Assembly: GCF_049680855.1 (NCBI RefSeq) | Contig: NZ_JBMPGS010000002.1 | Coordinates: 62,001-126,000, forward strand | Source of the DNA: Salinimicrobium sp049680855 | GTDB taxonomy: Bacteria; Bacteroidota; Bacteroidia; Flavobacteriales; Flavobacteriaceae | DNA: 64,000 bases | Reading direction: 5' to 3' | Part shown: positions 8,823 through 17,312 of the stretch, one piece after another | Numbering within the stretch: position 1 is the first letter of the stretch | How the letters are laid out: every line of letters starts with the position of its first letter | Translations under genes and position numbers: made by a program | The notes under the pieces: generated by a model | Database searches by the model: none | Told to the model about the DNA's origin: nothing | What the model saw: the letters and a program-made list of their open reading frames with translations, nothing else

Positions 8823-9206
8823 CAACTGAATGTTATCCTGAAGCGAATTCTTGACCAGCTTCATCATACGCTTATTCAAAGCAGAAGAGTTTTCTGTATA
8901 AAGCACATATTCTTCTACTGTAAACATCCCTATAATCATTCCTTTAAGGCTGTTTCTGAATTTTATATCTTTCTGAATAGCATTCTCTATATAAAGAAGG
9001 CGCTTCTCAATTGAAAGCTTTAAAAAAGCATTTTTATGCTTCCGGGTGTAGTTCTTAAAAGCCTCTATCAACAATTCCCGCTGCAATTTAATAACCGGCC
9101 TTAAAGTCTTGTTCTGAAAAAATTCTTCTGCTCCCATCCTATCAGTTAAAAGGGCAGAAGGAATGTCTGGGCGCATTTCAATTAAATGTTGCTTTCGATC
9201 TTTCAT
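8790..9206 (-). CDS. Conserved uncharacterised Flavobacteriia protein
   Basis: A 138-residue soluble, helical, basic protein with no signal peptide or membrane segment. The central stretch (LRPVIKLQRELLIEAF, later IENAIQKDIKFRNSLKGMI and FTVEEY) belongs to a short protein family I recall from Flavobacteriaceae genomes, sometimes labelled glyoxalase without visible support; I see no metal-binding glyoxalase motif here. The start ATG at 9206 has a plausible -7 box at 9221-9228. Its last 33 bp overlap the end of the DUF3307 gene in the opposite direction. No function is assigned. Confidence 0.75.
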   Translation of the reverse strand: MKDRKQHLIEMRPDIPSALLTDRMGAEEFFQNKTLRPVIKLQRELLIEAFKNYTRKHKNAFLKLSIEKRLLYIENAIQKDIKFRNSLKGMIIGMFTVEEYVLYTENSSALNKRMMKLVKNSLQDNIQLLESDMVCEQT

Positions 9207-9220
9207 GACAGCTGTTTTCC

Positions 9221-9228
9221 TAAAGATA
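9221..9228 (-). promoter_or_regulatory. Putative -7 box of the 138-aa gene
   Basis: The minus strand reads TATCTTTA, one mismatch from TAnnTTTG, 14 nt upstream of the ATG. Confidence 0.35.
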
Positions 9229-9342
9229 GCATATTCAATGCCTGCAAAATTGAAAAGCTGCCATTCTTATTAAGGAGTTATAAACAACAGGAGCGTAGCG
9301 TTAAAGAACCTTAATGTTTTTTCAAACCTGCAGCCTTCTTTT

Positions 9343-9350
9343 TACCTTTA
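9343..9350 (+). promoter_or_regulatory. Putative -7 box of the aldehyde dehydrogenase operon
   Basis: TACCTTTA, one mismatch from TAnnTTTG, 16 nt upstream of the ATG at 9367; the leader would be about 11 nt. Confidence 0.4.
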
Positions 9351-9366
9351 GAAAAACTTGAATTCT

Positions 9367-10725
9367 ATGATCACTTCAAAAAATCCATATACGGGAAAAG
9401 AACTGGAAAACTTTGAGGAATTATCTTCTTCTGAAATAGATGAGGCCTTAATAATTGCAGACAACTGTTTCAAAAAGTGGAAAAAAACCGACTTTTCTGA
9501 AAGATCGAAGCTTATGAAAAAAGCAGCAAAAGAACTTCGGAACAATAATAAGGAATATGCTGAAGCTATCACGGCAGAAATGGGAAAACCCATTACACAA
9601 TCCCTCGCCGAAGTTGAAAAATGTGCCTGGGTCTGTAATTATTATGCCGAAAATGCCGAAGATCATCTTGAATCTGAAGAAATAGAGACCGATGCTTATA
9701 AAAGTTATATAAGTTATGAACCCCTAGGGGTTGTGCTGGCTGTAATGCCGTGGAATTATCCTTTATGGCAGGTTTTCAGATTTGCGGCACCAGCTTTAAT
9801 GGCGGGAAATGTCGGCGTTCTCAAACATTCGAGCAATGTGATGCGCTGTGGTTTTAATATTCAAAAAGTGTTTGAAAAAGCAGGTTTTCCGAAGGGAAGT
9901 TTTCAGAATCTCGCTATTGGAAGTAAAAAGGTAGAGGAAGTCATCAAACATAAAATCGTAAAAGCAGTCACTTTAACGGGAAGCGTGGGTGCAGGAAAAT
10001 CTGTGGCTGCAACGGCCGGTAATGAAATTAAAAAAACCGTTTTGGAACTTGGTGGTAGCAATGCCCTGGTCGTTTTTGATGATGCAGATATTGACGAGGC
10101 CGTAGAGGTTTGCGTGCAGGCAAGATTTCAAAATACGGGGCAAAGTTGTATTGCCGGTAAGAGATTGTTGCTGCATGAACCTATTGCAGAAAAATTCCTG
10201 AAGAAGTTTAAGAAACAGGTTGAAGATTTGCAGAGTGGTGACCCCATGAACAAAGACACCTATGTAGGGGTGCAAGCCCGTGAGGACCTGGCCGAGGATC
10301 TTGAAAAGCAAATCAAAGAATCGGTAGAGCAGGGGGCAAAAGTGTTGTTAGGGGGAAAGAGGAAAGGAGCTTACCTGGAGCCGGCCATTATAACTAATGT
10401 AACACAGGAAATGCCGGTATGGAAGGAAGAAACTTTTGGACCGGCAATTGCTGTCATGAATTTTAAAACCGAAGAGGAAGCGGTAGAACTTGTGAATAAT
10501 TCTGAATACGGACTCGGAGTGTCAATTTTTACCGAGGATCTTCAGAAGGCTAAAAGGCTGGTTCCTCAATTTGAAGACGGAGCTGTCTTTGTCAATGAAA
10601 AGGTGAAAAGTGATCCCCGGCTGCCTTTTGGCGGCACCAAAAATTCCGGTTATGGACGGGAGCTTTCTTTCCACGGAATAAGGGAATTTGTAAATATTAA
10701 AACCGTGTACATAAATAAGTTTTAA
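9367..10725 (+). CDS. NAD(P)-dependent aldehyde dehydrogenase, succinate-semialdehyde dehydrogenase-like
   Basis: A 452-residue aldehyde dehydrogenase of the short SSADH-like group (class I ALDHs run near 480-500). Visible motifs are the MPWNYPLWQ cofactor region, the TGSVGAGKSVA Rossmann segment, catalytic Glu in ELGGSNALVVFDDAD, catalytic Cys in NTGQSCIAGKR, and the EETFGPAIAV and LPFGGTKNSGYGRE C-terminal motifs. It oxidises an aldehyde to the acid in the cytosol; succinate semialdehyde is the most likely substrate by similarity. An in-frame TTG lies at 9358, but ATG 9367 gives the usual MITSKNPYTGKEL start. The NUDIX gene follows after 3 nt, so they form an operon. Confidence 0.92.
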   Translation: MITSKNPYTGKELENFEELSSSEIDEALIIADNCFKKWKKTDFSERSKLMKKAAKELRNNNKEYAEAITAEMGKPITQSLAEVEKCAWVCNYYAENAEDHLESEEIETDAYKSYISYEPLGVVLAVMPWNYPLWQVFRFAAPALMAGNVGVLKHSSNVMRCGFNIQKVFEKAGFPKGSFQNLAIGSKKVEEVIKHKIVKAVTLTGSVGAGKSVAATAGNEIKKTVLELGGSNALVVFDDADIDEAVEVCVQARFQNTGQSCIAGKRLLLHEPIAEKFLKKFKKQVEDLQSGDPMNKDTYVGVQAREDLAEDLEKQIKESVEQGAKVLLGGKRKGAYLEPAIITNVTQEMPVWKEETFGPAIAVMNFKTEEEAVELVNNSEYGLGVSIFTEDLQKAKRLVPQFEDGAVFVNEKVKSDPRLPFGGTKNSGYGRELSFHGIREFVNIKTVYINKF

Positions 10726-10728
10726 AAT

Positions 10729-11160
10729 ATGTCAAACCAGAACATTTCATTAACGGCAGATAGTGCTATTTTTCGTTCAGAAGGAGAAAGAACAGAGCTC
10801 TTACTGGTTCAGCGCAAATATGATCCTTATAAAGGTTTATGGGCGCTGCCGGGAGGTTTCTTAAAAGATGACGAAACCCTTGAAGATGGTGCGAAAAGAG
10901 AGCTCGAAGAAGAAACAGGATTGAAAGTGGAGCGCCTGGAACAAATAAGAGCCTACGGAATTCCAGACCGTAATCCGCGGGGGCGAACAGTAAGCATCGG
11001 ATTTTGGGGGGAGTTAAAAGAAAAAGTTGAAGTAAAAGGAAACGATGATGCCGAGCTTGCAGACTGGCATGATGTACAAAAACTTCCGAAGCTTGCTTTT
11101 GATCATGATCTTATCGTAGAGGAAGCATTTCAAAAGTACAGCTCCAAAAAAAGTAATTAA
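10729..11160 (+). CDS. NUDIX hydrolase
   Basis: A 143-residue NUDIX protein. The NUDIX box is complete at about residues 42-65 (GGFLKDDETLEDG then AKRELEEETGL), which binds the metal and hydrolyses a nucleoside diphosphate linked to another moiety. The preceding LLVQRKYDPYKGLWALP and following YGIPDRNPRGRTVSIGFW resemble the ADP-ribose/NrtR-like NUDIX subgroup common in Bacteroidota. No C-terminal helix-turn-helix follows, so it is an enzyme and not the NrtR regulator. Substrate unknown. It sits 3 nt after the aldehyde dehydrogenase gene. Confidence 0.9.
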   Translation: MSNQNISLTADSAIFRSEGERTELLLVQRKYDPYKGLWALPGGFLKDDETLEDGAKRELEEETGLKVERLEQIRAYGIPDRNPRGRTVSIGFWGELKEKVEVKGNDDAELADWHDVQKLPKLAFDHDLIVEEAFQKYSSKKSN

Positions 11161-11186
11161 TAACAGGTTTTTAAAATAAAATATGC

Positions 11187-11579
11187 ATGAGATTTCATAC
11201 AAGGAAATGGATCAAACCCCAAGATTTGAACGCGAATGGCTCCCTCTTTGGAGGCAGGATACTTGAATGGATTGATGAAGAAGCCGCATTATACTCCATA
11301 ATTCAGCTTGAAAATCCACACACGGTTACCAAGTATATGAGTGAAATAGATTTTAAAAGTTCTGCGCGGCAGGGAGATATTGTGGAAATAGGAATTGATG
11401 TGGTGAAATTTGGAAATGCTTCGCTCACCCTTACCTGCGAAGTTCGAAATAAGATGACCCATGAAAGTATTATTACCATAGATAAGATCGTGATGGTTTC
11501 TTTAGATGAAAATGGAAAGGCAAAACCGCACGGGAAATCAAAAATTGAGTTTGTAAAAGATCGTTTACGGCAGGATTAG
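11187..11579 (+). CDS. Hotdog-fold acyl-CoA thioesterase
   Basis: A 130-residue protein with the ACOT/YciA-type hotdog fold: DLNANGSLFGGRILEWIDE carries the conserved Asn and the Gly-rich turn with catalytic Asp, followed by ARQGDIVEIGIDVVKFG. It hydrolyses acyl-CoA to free acid and CoA in the cytosol. It begins 26 nt after the NUDIX stop and probably ends the aldehyde dehydrogenase-NUDIX-thioesterase operon. An out-of-frame ATG at 11182 was not used. The 3' end is convergent with the MscS gene. Confidence 0.9.
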   Translation: MRFHTRKWIKPQDLNANGSLFGGRILEWIDEEAALYSIIQLENPHTVTKYMSEIDFKSSARQGDIVEIGIDVVKFGNASLTLTCEVRNKMTHESIITIDKIVMVSLDENGKAKPHGKSKIEFVKDRLRQD

Positions 11580-11584
11580 ATTTA

Positions 11585-12499
11585 CTATTTTCTTTCCTCT
11601 GGATCTTTAGATAATCGTACAGGAAAATCTTTCTCCTGGTTATACAATTTGATCTCCTGGATGTCGGCTGGGAGGTAATAACCATTTTGTTCTAAAGCTT
11701 CTTTTACCTCACGAATTATAATTCCTTTGGTAACCAGAGCAAACCTTCTAAAATCTGTAGTGTCTACCCAAAAGAAGACTTTCAGGTTCATGGTGCTGGT
11801 CGCAAGTTCGTCCTCAACGATAAAATTTGTATGCTCCATGTCCTCAATAACGGTGGGTTCCTCTCGAAGTACTTCAAGAATGATCTTTTTGGCACCTTCA
11901 ATATTATCTTCATATGCAATCCCAACCGTAAAATCCCATCTAAAAAATCCATCTTCGGTAAAATTGGTAACCGGCTCATTTAACACATCACTGTTAGGTA
12001 TGTAAACATCTTTTCCATCAAAAGTTTTTAATTTTGTATAGCGGAATTCCAGTCCTTTTACCTTTCCGAAGTTTTCTCCAATTTCTACTGTGTCATGAAT
12101 ATTAAAGGGGCGGTTAAAGGCGAGGATGATCCCCGCAATAAAATTTTCGCCAATATCCTTAAAGGCAAACCCCAGCACCAGGGCACTGGCACCAGCAGCA
12201 GTAAGTATTGCCGTCGCGATCCCGCCGAGTCCTGCAGCTCTTAACCCCAGCATGATGGCTATAATAATAAAACCAAACCTGATGGTTTTTCCCAAAAAGC
12301 GGCTCATCAAAGGGTCTTTGGTTCTTTTTGAGATTCTTCGTGTTGCAAAGCGGCCAATATAGGTACCTATTAAAACTCCCAATACTATGATGAGCAGGCC
12401 TATTGCTATACCAGGGAGCTGATCAATGAGATTGTCATAAAATCTTTCGAATGATTCTGAGAGATTTCTTGTTGGGCGGATTTCATTTTCCTGAAGCAT
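11585..12499 (-). CDS. Small-conductance mechanosensitive channel, MscS family
   Basis: A 304-residue MscS homologue near the size of E. coli MscS. Three N-terminal membrane helices are followed by the pore helix, Gly/Ala-rich with AGASALVLGFAFKDIGENFIAG, then the beta domain (NIHDTVEIGENFGKVKGLEFRYTKLKTFDG and IPNSDVL) and the alpha/beta vestibule. It opens under membrane tension to release solutes during osmotic down-shock. A second, longer MscS-type gene lies at 14002-15312. Expressed alone on the minus strand. Confidence 0.93.
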   Translation of the reverse strand: MLQENEIRPTRNLSESFERFYDNLIDQLPGIAIGLLIIVLGVLIGTYIGRFATRRISKRTKDPLMSRFLGKTIRFGFIIIAIMLGLRAAGLGGIATAILTAAGASALVLGFAFKDIGENFIAGIILAFNRPFNIHDTVEIGENFGKVKGLEFRYTKLKTFDGKDVYIPNSDVLNEPVTNFTEDGFFRWDFTVGIAYEDNIEGAKKIILEVLREEPTVIEDMEHTNFIVEDELATSTMNLKVFFWVDTTDFRRFALVTKGIIIREVKEALEQNGYYLPADIQEIKLYNQEKDFPVRLSKDPEERK

Positions 12500-12602
12500 T
12501 ATTAAATGTTTGCTCCCTAAAATACCAATTATAAATAGTATCGATTCCTAATAGAATGTTAGGATTACCGTCCGAATATTAAACTCGCTCAAAACAGGCG
12601 CC

Positions 12603-12618
12603 AAAAAAGCCATTTTTG
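12603..12618. repeat. Imperfect copy of the dispersed AAAATGnCATTTTTG palindrome
   Basis: AAAAAAGCCATTTTTG. The left half is degenerate, the right half CATTTTTG is intact. Intergenic. Confidence 0.4.
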
Positions 12619-12772
12619 ATGCCCACTAATTAAGGCTAAAAAACCAAGTCTAAAGAGCATTTTTCTAAAGAAAATAATAAGGTGAATCTAGAAGATGTTA
12701 AACATGGTCAACAAACGTAAGGGGAAGCAACAAGCTTTACAAAATTTTAAGAAATATCCACTATTTATCCTA

Positions 12773-12780
12773 TAACTTTA
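12773..12780 (+). promoter_or_regulatory. Putative -7 box of the 12833 gene
   Basis: TAACTTTA, one mismatch from TAnnTTTG; it would give a leader of roughly 47 nt. Confidence 0.35.
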
Positions 12781-12832
12781 AGTGTACTAACCGTTTAGCT
12801 ATTGTATGTGGTTAAACATAAAAACCTAACTA

Positions 12833-13969
12833 ATGAAAGATGTTAATCATTTGAACTCCTACAACGCAGTACCCCGAAAAGGCATTTCCTGGAGAGCAAT
12901 TTTTGCAGGTGTGGTAACCATTCTTGCAACAATGCTCCTTTTAAATCTTATTGGGCTGGCTATAGGATTTGGCAGTATTGAACCTACAGAAGAGAGCAAT
13001 CCTTTAAGTGGTCTTGGCACCGGCAGTCTTATCTGGTGGATCATAAGTTGTCTAATAGCATTGTTTCTGGGTGGTTATGTGGCAGCACGTGTAGGTGTTT
13101 CTTTTTCCAATAAAAGTGGGATGATCCAGGGAATTATGACCTGGGCGCTGTATACATTTATTTCAGCTTGGCTTGTAACCTCTGCTGTAGGCAGTATAGT
13201 TTCCGGGGTAGGAAATGCTGTAGGTAGTGTCATTTCAACAACAGGACAGGCCATAGGAAATATTGGTGGTGGCAGTGAAAACCAGAACCAGGAACAAATA
13301 CAGCAGCAAAGGCAGCAGCAAAACGAAGGCTTGAATATTTCCCTTCAACAGGCAAAAGAACAATTCTATGCACTTTTGGAGGATACTCAAAAAGACAGCC
13401 TTGATCCAGATTTACTGCAAAGACAGGCTAACGAAATGACTTCGGAAGCAAGAGAGGCAGCAAGAACTTCAGCAAGACAACCCGGAAAAATTGACAACCA
13501 GGTGGAACAGATTTTTAACGAAGCAAGAAATGAATTCCAGGGAACATTTGAGGCTGTTGACAAGCAGGCGCTTGTAAACGTGCTTACCGAACGCACAGAT
13601 ATGTCTGAAGCCGAAGCCGAAAGAGCTGTAGATAACTACCTGATTCAATATGAAAACCTACGTCAACAAGCCGAAGAATTCCTTCAGAATGCGAAAGATC
13701 AGGCTAATCAAACGGCAGGTAATATTGCCGATGCAATTGCCGATGCAGCACTTTACCTGGCAATTGCACTTATTCTTGGACTTATCGTAGCTGCGGCAGG
13801 TGGATACGCCGGAGTGAAAAGTCTGCGTCATGATTACGCCAATACTCATTATGTTCACGAACCCTATGACAGGGATGGGGACTATGACCGCAGAGACGAT
13901 ACTCATCGTTCTCATATAACGCGTCCAACACGTACTCGAGACAGGGATGACGATTATGAGCTGAGGTAA
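12833..13969 (+). CDS. Membrane protein with central Gln-rich helical insert, function unknown
   Basis: A 378-residue protein. Residues about 18-42, 60-82 and 95-130 are hydrophobic segments rich in Gly/Ala, with Gly-rich loops (VGSIVSGVGNAVGS). A Gln-rich run follows at about 150-168, then a long polar helical region (about 168-295) and another membrane segment (about 300-330). The C-terminal tail (about 335-378) is dense in Asp, Arg and His (RDGDYDRRDD). The N-terminal bundle resembles small-glycine membrane proteins often annotated as stress related or PhnA-like, but I cannot name a family with confidence. It has its own terminator and is probably monocistronic. Confidence 0.75.
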   Translation: MKDVNHLNSYNAVPRKGISWRAIFAGVVTILATMLLLNLIGLAIGFGSIEPTEESNPLSGLGTGSLIWWIISCLIALFLGGYVAARVGVSFSNKSGMIQGIMTWALYTFISAWLVTSAVGSIVSGVGNAVGSVISTTGQAIGNIGGGSENQNQEQIQQQRQQQNEGLNISLQQAKEQFYALLEDTQKDSLDPDLLQRQANEMTSEAREAARTSARQPGKIDNQVEQIFNEARNEFQGTFEAVDKQALVNVLTERTDMSEAEAERAVDNYLIQYENLRQQAEEFLQNAKDQANQTAGNIADAIADAALYLAIALILGLIVAAAGGYAGVKSLRHDYANTHYVHEPYDRDGDYDRRDDTHRSHITRPTRTRDRDDDYELR

Positions 13970-13989
13970 GTTGTTATAAATAGCTATCC

Positions 13990-14015
13990 AAAAAGGGGCT
14001 TTTAAGCCTCTTTTT
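13990..14015. terminator. Bidirectional intrinsic terminator
   Basis: 12-bp stem AAAAAGGGGCTT / AAGCCTCTTTTT with one mismatch and a TT loop, followed by T residues. It separates the 12833 gene from the convergent mscS-type gene, whose last codons overlap the hairpin. Confidence 0.8.
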
Positions 14016-15312
14016 TTGTTTCAGGTAAATTGCTTTCCTTTTTCATAACAGCAATTGACTTTATAATATCATCTCCGGAAGGCGATTCGAATAACTGAAG
14101 ATCAAAATATGGAATCGCAGCAATGAGATGGTCAAAAATATCTGCAGTGATCTGTTCGTAAACTTCCCAAGCCTTTTCGGTACTAAAACAATAGATTTCC
14201 AGCGGAATTCCCTGCGTAGTGGGAGCGAGATGCCGCACCATAATAGTAAGTTCTTTGCTAACATGGGGATGTTTATGCAAATAGGCATCTACATACTTTC
14301 TGAAAACACCTAAATTCGTCTGGTTTCTGCCATTTATAACGGTCGAGCGGTCGAAGTTGTGGTGCTTGTTAAAATCTTCGATCTCCAGTTGCCGCTCTTT
14401 TATATATGGTGCGATTAACTGAAATTTTTGAAATTTTTCAATATCTTCAGAAGAGATAAAGCGTATAGAATTTTGTTTTATAAAAAGAGAACGTTTAATC
14501 CTTCTTCCGGGCGATTCCTGCATTCCACGCCAGTTTTGAAATGAATCGGCGATGAGGTTATAGGTTGGAATGGTGGTGAAGGTTTTATCCCAGTTCTGGA
14601 CACGTACGGTAGCAAGATTTATTTCGGTGACAAAACCGTCTGCTCCATATTTACTAAAGGTGATCCAGTCCCCAATTCGTACAATATCATTTACTGAAAC
14701 CTGTATAGAAGCAACAAATCCTAATATAGTATCCTTAAAGATAAGTAGGATGATGGCCGAGGCTGCACCCAGAGAAAAGAGGAAATTAAGAACAGATTTA
14801 TTGAAGATTTCAGAAAAAATGAAAACAAATCCAATAATCCAAAGAAAGATCATCATTACCTGGATATAACTTTCAATGGGTTTGTCCATAAACTCCTCCC
14901 TGGTTTTGAGGTAATTCTTGGAGGTTCTTAAGATACTACGGATGATGAGCACCGAAAGGATGATGATGTAAACATTCACCAGGGATTCAAAAATGCCAAG
15001 AAAACGGTCGTATCCGGCGAATATTAGCGGCACAGTAACCATCACCAGGAGTAAGGGCAAAATATTGCTTACAAATCTTGGAAAATTACTTTTAACAAGA
15101 AAATCATCAAATGTGGTAACCGTCTTATTGGAAAAAGCTTCAAACATGCGGATTACTACTTTTTTCGTAATAAGTTGAATTACAAAAAGTAATAAAAAAA
15201 GCACCGCTACGCTTATGGCCATACTGGTTATATGAGCCATGGTTTCATTCATGCCTGTCTCTGCCAGATAATCGGTCAGGAGGGAAGTGAGATTTTCACC
15301 ATCGTTAAGCAT
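14002..15312 (-). CDS. Large MscS-type mechanosensitive channel (YbdG-like)
   Basis: A 436-residue protein: an N-terminal periplasmic end and about five membrane helices (to about residue 190), then an MscS core (FLFSLGAASAIILLIFKDTILGF, then NDIVRIGDWITF and NLATVRVQNWDKTFTTIP) and a C-terminal soluble domain with an insertion (about 265-340). The length and insertion match the YbdG/MscM-like branch, which gates weakly and may sense osmotic stress. A GTG at 15315 precedes ATG 15312 directly; I use ATG. The gene follows the DUF3817 stop codon by 3 nt, so the two are one operon. Confidence 0.9.
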   Translation of the reverse strand: MLNDGENLTSLLTDYLAETGMNETMAHITSMAISVAVLFLLLFVIQLITKKVVIRMFEAFSNKTVTTFDDFLVKSNFPRFVSNILPLLLVMVTVPLIFAGYDRFLGIFESLVNVYIIILSVLIIRSILRTSKNYLKTREEFMDKPIESYIQVMMIFLWIIGFVFIFSEIFNKSVLNFLFSLGAASAIILLIFKDTILGFVASIQVSVNDIVRIGDWITFSKYGADGFVTEINLATVRVQNWDKTFTTIPTYNLIADSFQNWRGMQESPGRRIKRSLFIKQNSIRFISSEDIEKFQKFQLIAPYIKERQLEIEDFNKHHNFDRSTVINGRNQTNLGVFRKYVDAYLHKHPHVSKELTIMVRHLAPTTQGIPLEIYCFSTEKAWEVYEQITADIFDHLIAAIPYFDLQLFESPSGDDIIKSIAVMKKESNLPETKKEA

Positions 15313-15315
15313 CAC

Positions 15316-15600
15316 TTATAAATACTTTTTTTCCACGTAAAATGGTCCAAAGGGAAGTACAGAACTAAGGCAAACAATAAGAAAGGTTTTCATGTTCCAG
15401 TTAAGCGGTTTGTAAAAGTATACCGCACCCATTATATATGCTACGAAGAGAATACCATGAAACATTCCCGTAACCTGTACCATTTGAGGAAGATCCCATA
15501 TATATTTTAAAGGCATTGCAATAAACAGAAGAAGTAAAAAAGATAACCCCTCTAATATACTGATCCATTTGAAGATTCTAACCTGTTGATTCAGTGTCAT
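15316..15600 (-). CDS. DUF3817 small membrane protein
   Basis: A 94-residue protein with three predicted membrane helices (about 12-33, 43-62, 72-88). The sequence (FKWISILEGLSFLLLLF, MPLKYIWDLP, GMFHGILFVAYI) is a clear DUF3817 match, a family of unknown function found in pairs or next to other membrane proteins. It is the first gene of a two-gene operon with the mscS-type channel. A -7 box TATATTTG on the minus strand lies 21 nt upstream. Confidence 0.85.
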   Translation of the reverse strand: MTLNQQVRIFKWISILEGLSFLLLLFIAMPLKYIWDLPQMVQVTGMFHGILFVAYIMGAVYFYKPLNWNMKTFLIVCLSSVLPFGPFYVEKKYL

Positions 15601-15621
15601 AGTCTATTAATTTTTATGCTG

Positions 15622-15629
15622 CAAATATA
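15622..15629 (-). promoter_or_regulatory. -7 box of the DUF3817-mscS operon
   Basis: The minus strand reads TATATTTG, an exact TAnnTTTG match; the expected leader is about 17 nt. Confidence 0.5.
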
Positions 15630-15849
15630 CTTCTTATATGCTGAAAAATATGCCTTGTTTTTGCTCTTTTTGAGTGAAATTTAGATGCATCTTTTGACAG
15701 TTTTATTAAGTCGGCTTATGCTATTTTCTGAAAATGTTTTTTTGTAAAAAGACGTCGAAATGATGAAAAAAAACTGAGGTATTTAAAGAATACGCTGAAG
15801 TAAAGACCAAGTAATTTATTAATTTGCAGGTTCTATCAAAATGTAAAAG

Positions 15850-16890
15850 ATGAGTAAAAAAATACTGGTTACCGGCGGTCTTGGTTTTATAGGTTCTCAT
15901 ACGGTGGTGGCTCTACAGGAAAAGGGATATGAAGTAGTAGTTATTGATAACCTTTCCAATTCTTCGCTTAGCGTTCTTGGAGGAATTACCAAGATCACCA
16001 AGTCCTCACCAGATTTTGAGAACATTGATCTTAGGGACAAGGTTGCGGTAAAAAAGTTTTTCGAGAAGTATTCAGATATTGATGCCGTTATTCATTTTGC
16101 TGCATCAAAGGCCGTGGGGGAAAGCGTTGAAAACCCTCTACTTTACTACGAAAACAATATTAATACGCTGGTATACCTTCTTCAGCAATTAAAAGAAAAG
16201 GACCGTGCAAAGTTTATTTTTAGCTCTTCGTGTACCGTATATGGCCAGGCAGATGAGCTGCCTATTACTGAATCTGCCCCTGTTAAGAAAGCAGAATCCC
16301 CTTACGGAAATACCAAGCAAATAGGAGAGGAGATAATAAAAGACACCTGCAAAGTAAATGATAACCTCAGTGCGATTTCACTTAGATACTTTAACCCTAT
16401 TGGAGCGCATCCCACAGCAAATATTGGGGAACTTCCAATTGGTACCCCACAAAATTTAATTCCATTTATTACTCAAACAGCCGCAGGAAAGAGAAAGCAA
16501 TTATCGGTTTTTGGTGATGATTATCCAACGCCAGATGGTACCTGCATTCGCGATTATATTCATGTGATGGATCTTGCGCGTGCACACGTTATTGCATTGG
16601 AGCGGCTTCTTGAAGAAGAGCAAAGCAGCAATTACGAAGTTTTCAATTTGGGAACCGGTACAGGAAATTCGGTGCTCGAAGTGATTAAATCCTTTGAAAA
16701 AGTTTCAGGAGAAGAATTACCCTATAAAATTACCGATAGGAGAGAAGGAGATGTGGTCGCAGCTTACGCCGATACATCTAAAGCAAACGATGTACTTAAA
16801 TGGAAAGCAGATTTTACTCTTGATGATGCACTGGCAAGCGCATGGAAGTGGCAACAAACATTAGAGGAGAAGAAAGAAAATGAGATATAG
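15850..16890 (+). CDS. galE: UDP-glucose 4-epimerase
   Basis: A 346-residue extended SDR enzyme of standard GalE length. The N-terminal TGGLGFIGSH is the NAD-binding glycine motif, followed by VIDNLSNSS, the catalytic FSSSCTVYG serine region and SPYGNTK with the YxxxK pair. RYFNPIGAH and TPDGTCIRDYIHV are typical of GalE substrate sites. It interconverts UDP-glucose and UDP-galactose in the cytosol for sugar catabolism and surface glycans. Monocistronic, with a perfect terminator 18 nt after the stop. No other sugar genes are adjacent. Confidence 0.95.
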   Translation: MSKKILVTGGLGFIGSHTVVALQEKGYEVVVIDNLSNSSLSVLGGITKITKSSPDFENIDLRDKVAVKKFFEKYSDIDAVIHFAASKAVGESVENPLLYYENNINTLVYLLQQLKEKDRAKFIFSSSCTVYGQADELPITESAPVKKAESPYGNTKQIGEEIIKDTCKVNDNLSAISLRYFNPIGAHPTANIGELPIGTPQNLIPFITQTAAGKRKQLSVFGDDYPTPDGTCIRDYIHVMDLARAHVIALERLLEEEQSSNYEVFNLGTGTGNSVLEVIKSFEKVSGEELPYKITDRREGDVVAAYADTSKANDVLKWKADFTLDDALASAWKWQQTLEEKKENEI

Positions 16891-16908
16891 TAAGAGTTAT
16901 TTTATAAA

Positions 16909-16936
16909 AAAGGGAGCTAAATTTTTAGCTCCCTTT
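16909..16936. terminator. Intrinsic terminator after galE
   Basis: Perfect 13-bp stem AAAGGGAGCTAAA / TTTAGCTCCCTTT with a 2-nt loop; T-rich on the plus side and A-rich on the other, so it can also end the minus-strand Pmp3 gene. Confidence 0.88.
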
Positions 16937-16956
16937 CCTTTTTATTTCGTTTTCTC

Positions 16957-17100
16957 TTAATTCACAATAAAAGCATGGATCACACCTGGCAACCAGCCAA
17001 TAATGGTAAGTACAAGGCTAATTAAAAAAGTGGTTCCCAGCCCGTGGTTCAAATAAACTGAAAGCGGTGGTAAAAGAATGTTCAATATAATCGTTAACAT
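16957..17100 (-). CDS. Pmp3/YqaE family 47-aa membrane protein
   Basis: A 47-codon ORF on the minus strand: MLTIILNILLPPLSVYLNHG, then LGTTFLISLVLTIIGWLPGV and IHAFIVN. The PPLSVYL motif, the GLGTTFLI turn and the WLPGVIHAF end are the classic Pmp3/UPF0057 signature with two membrane helices. Members affect membrane potential and salt or cold tolerance; the mechanism is unknown. It is convergent with galE and shares the 16909-16936 terminator. The gene is easily missed because of its size. Confidence 0.92.
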   Translation of the reverse strand: MLTIILNILLPPLSVYLNHGLGTTFLISLVLTIIGWLPGVIHAFIVN

Positions 17101-17312
17101 AATATTTCTTTTTGGTTATAATGGAAAGTTACTTAAAAATGTAGGCTGGAATTGCTGTTTTTAGAGGTTTAGCTTCAGTTTAACAGCGGTTTTCATGAGT
17201 TCTTAATAATTTTGAAAGAGATGTGAAAAATGCGGAATTCTTCATAAATTATATTCCGTTATTTTACTTCTACGGAAAGGAATAAGATTATCTTCGCAGC
17301 AAATTTTTAGGT

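Larger units (their letters stand above)
12500..12832. other. Non-coding interval between two divergent genes
   Basis: 333 bp without a convincing ORF. It must hold both the mscS promoter and the promoter of the 12833 gene. Visible elements are a small hairpin CCTAA/TTAGG (12547-12563), one imperfect copy of the dispersed palindrome (AAAAAAGCCATTTTTG at 12603-12618) and a candidate -7 box at 12773-12780. Confidence 0.5.

Noticed and set aside
8790..9206. Glyoxalase annotation for the 138-aa protein
   Set aside because: No glyoxalase I metal ligands or beta-alpha-beta-beta-beta pattern can be seen; the sequence is predominantly helical.
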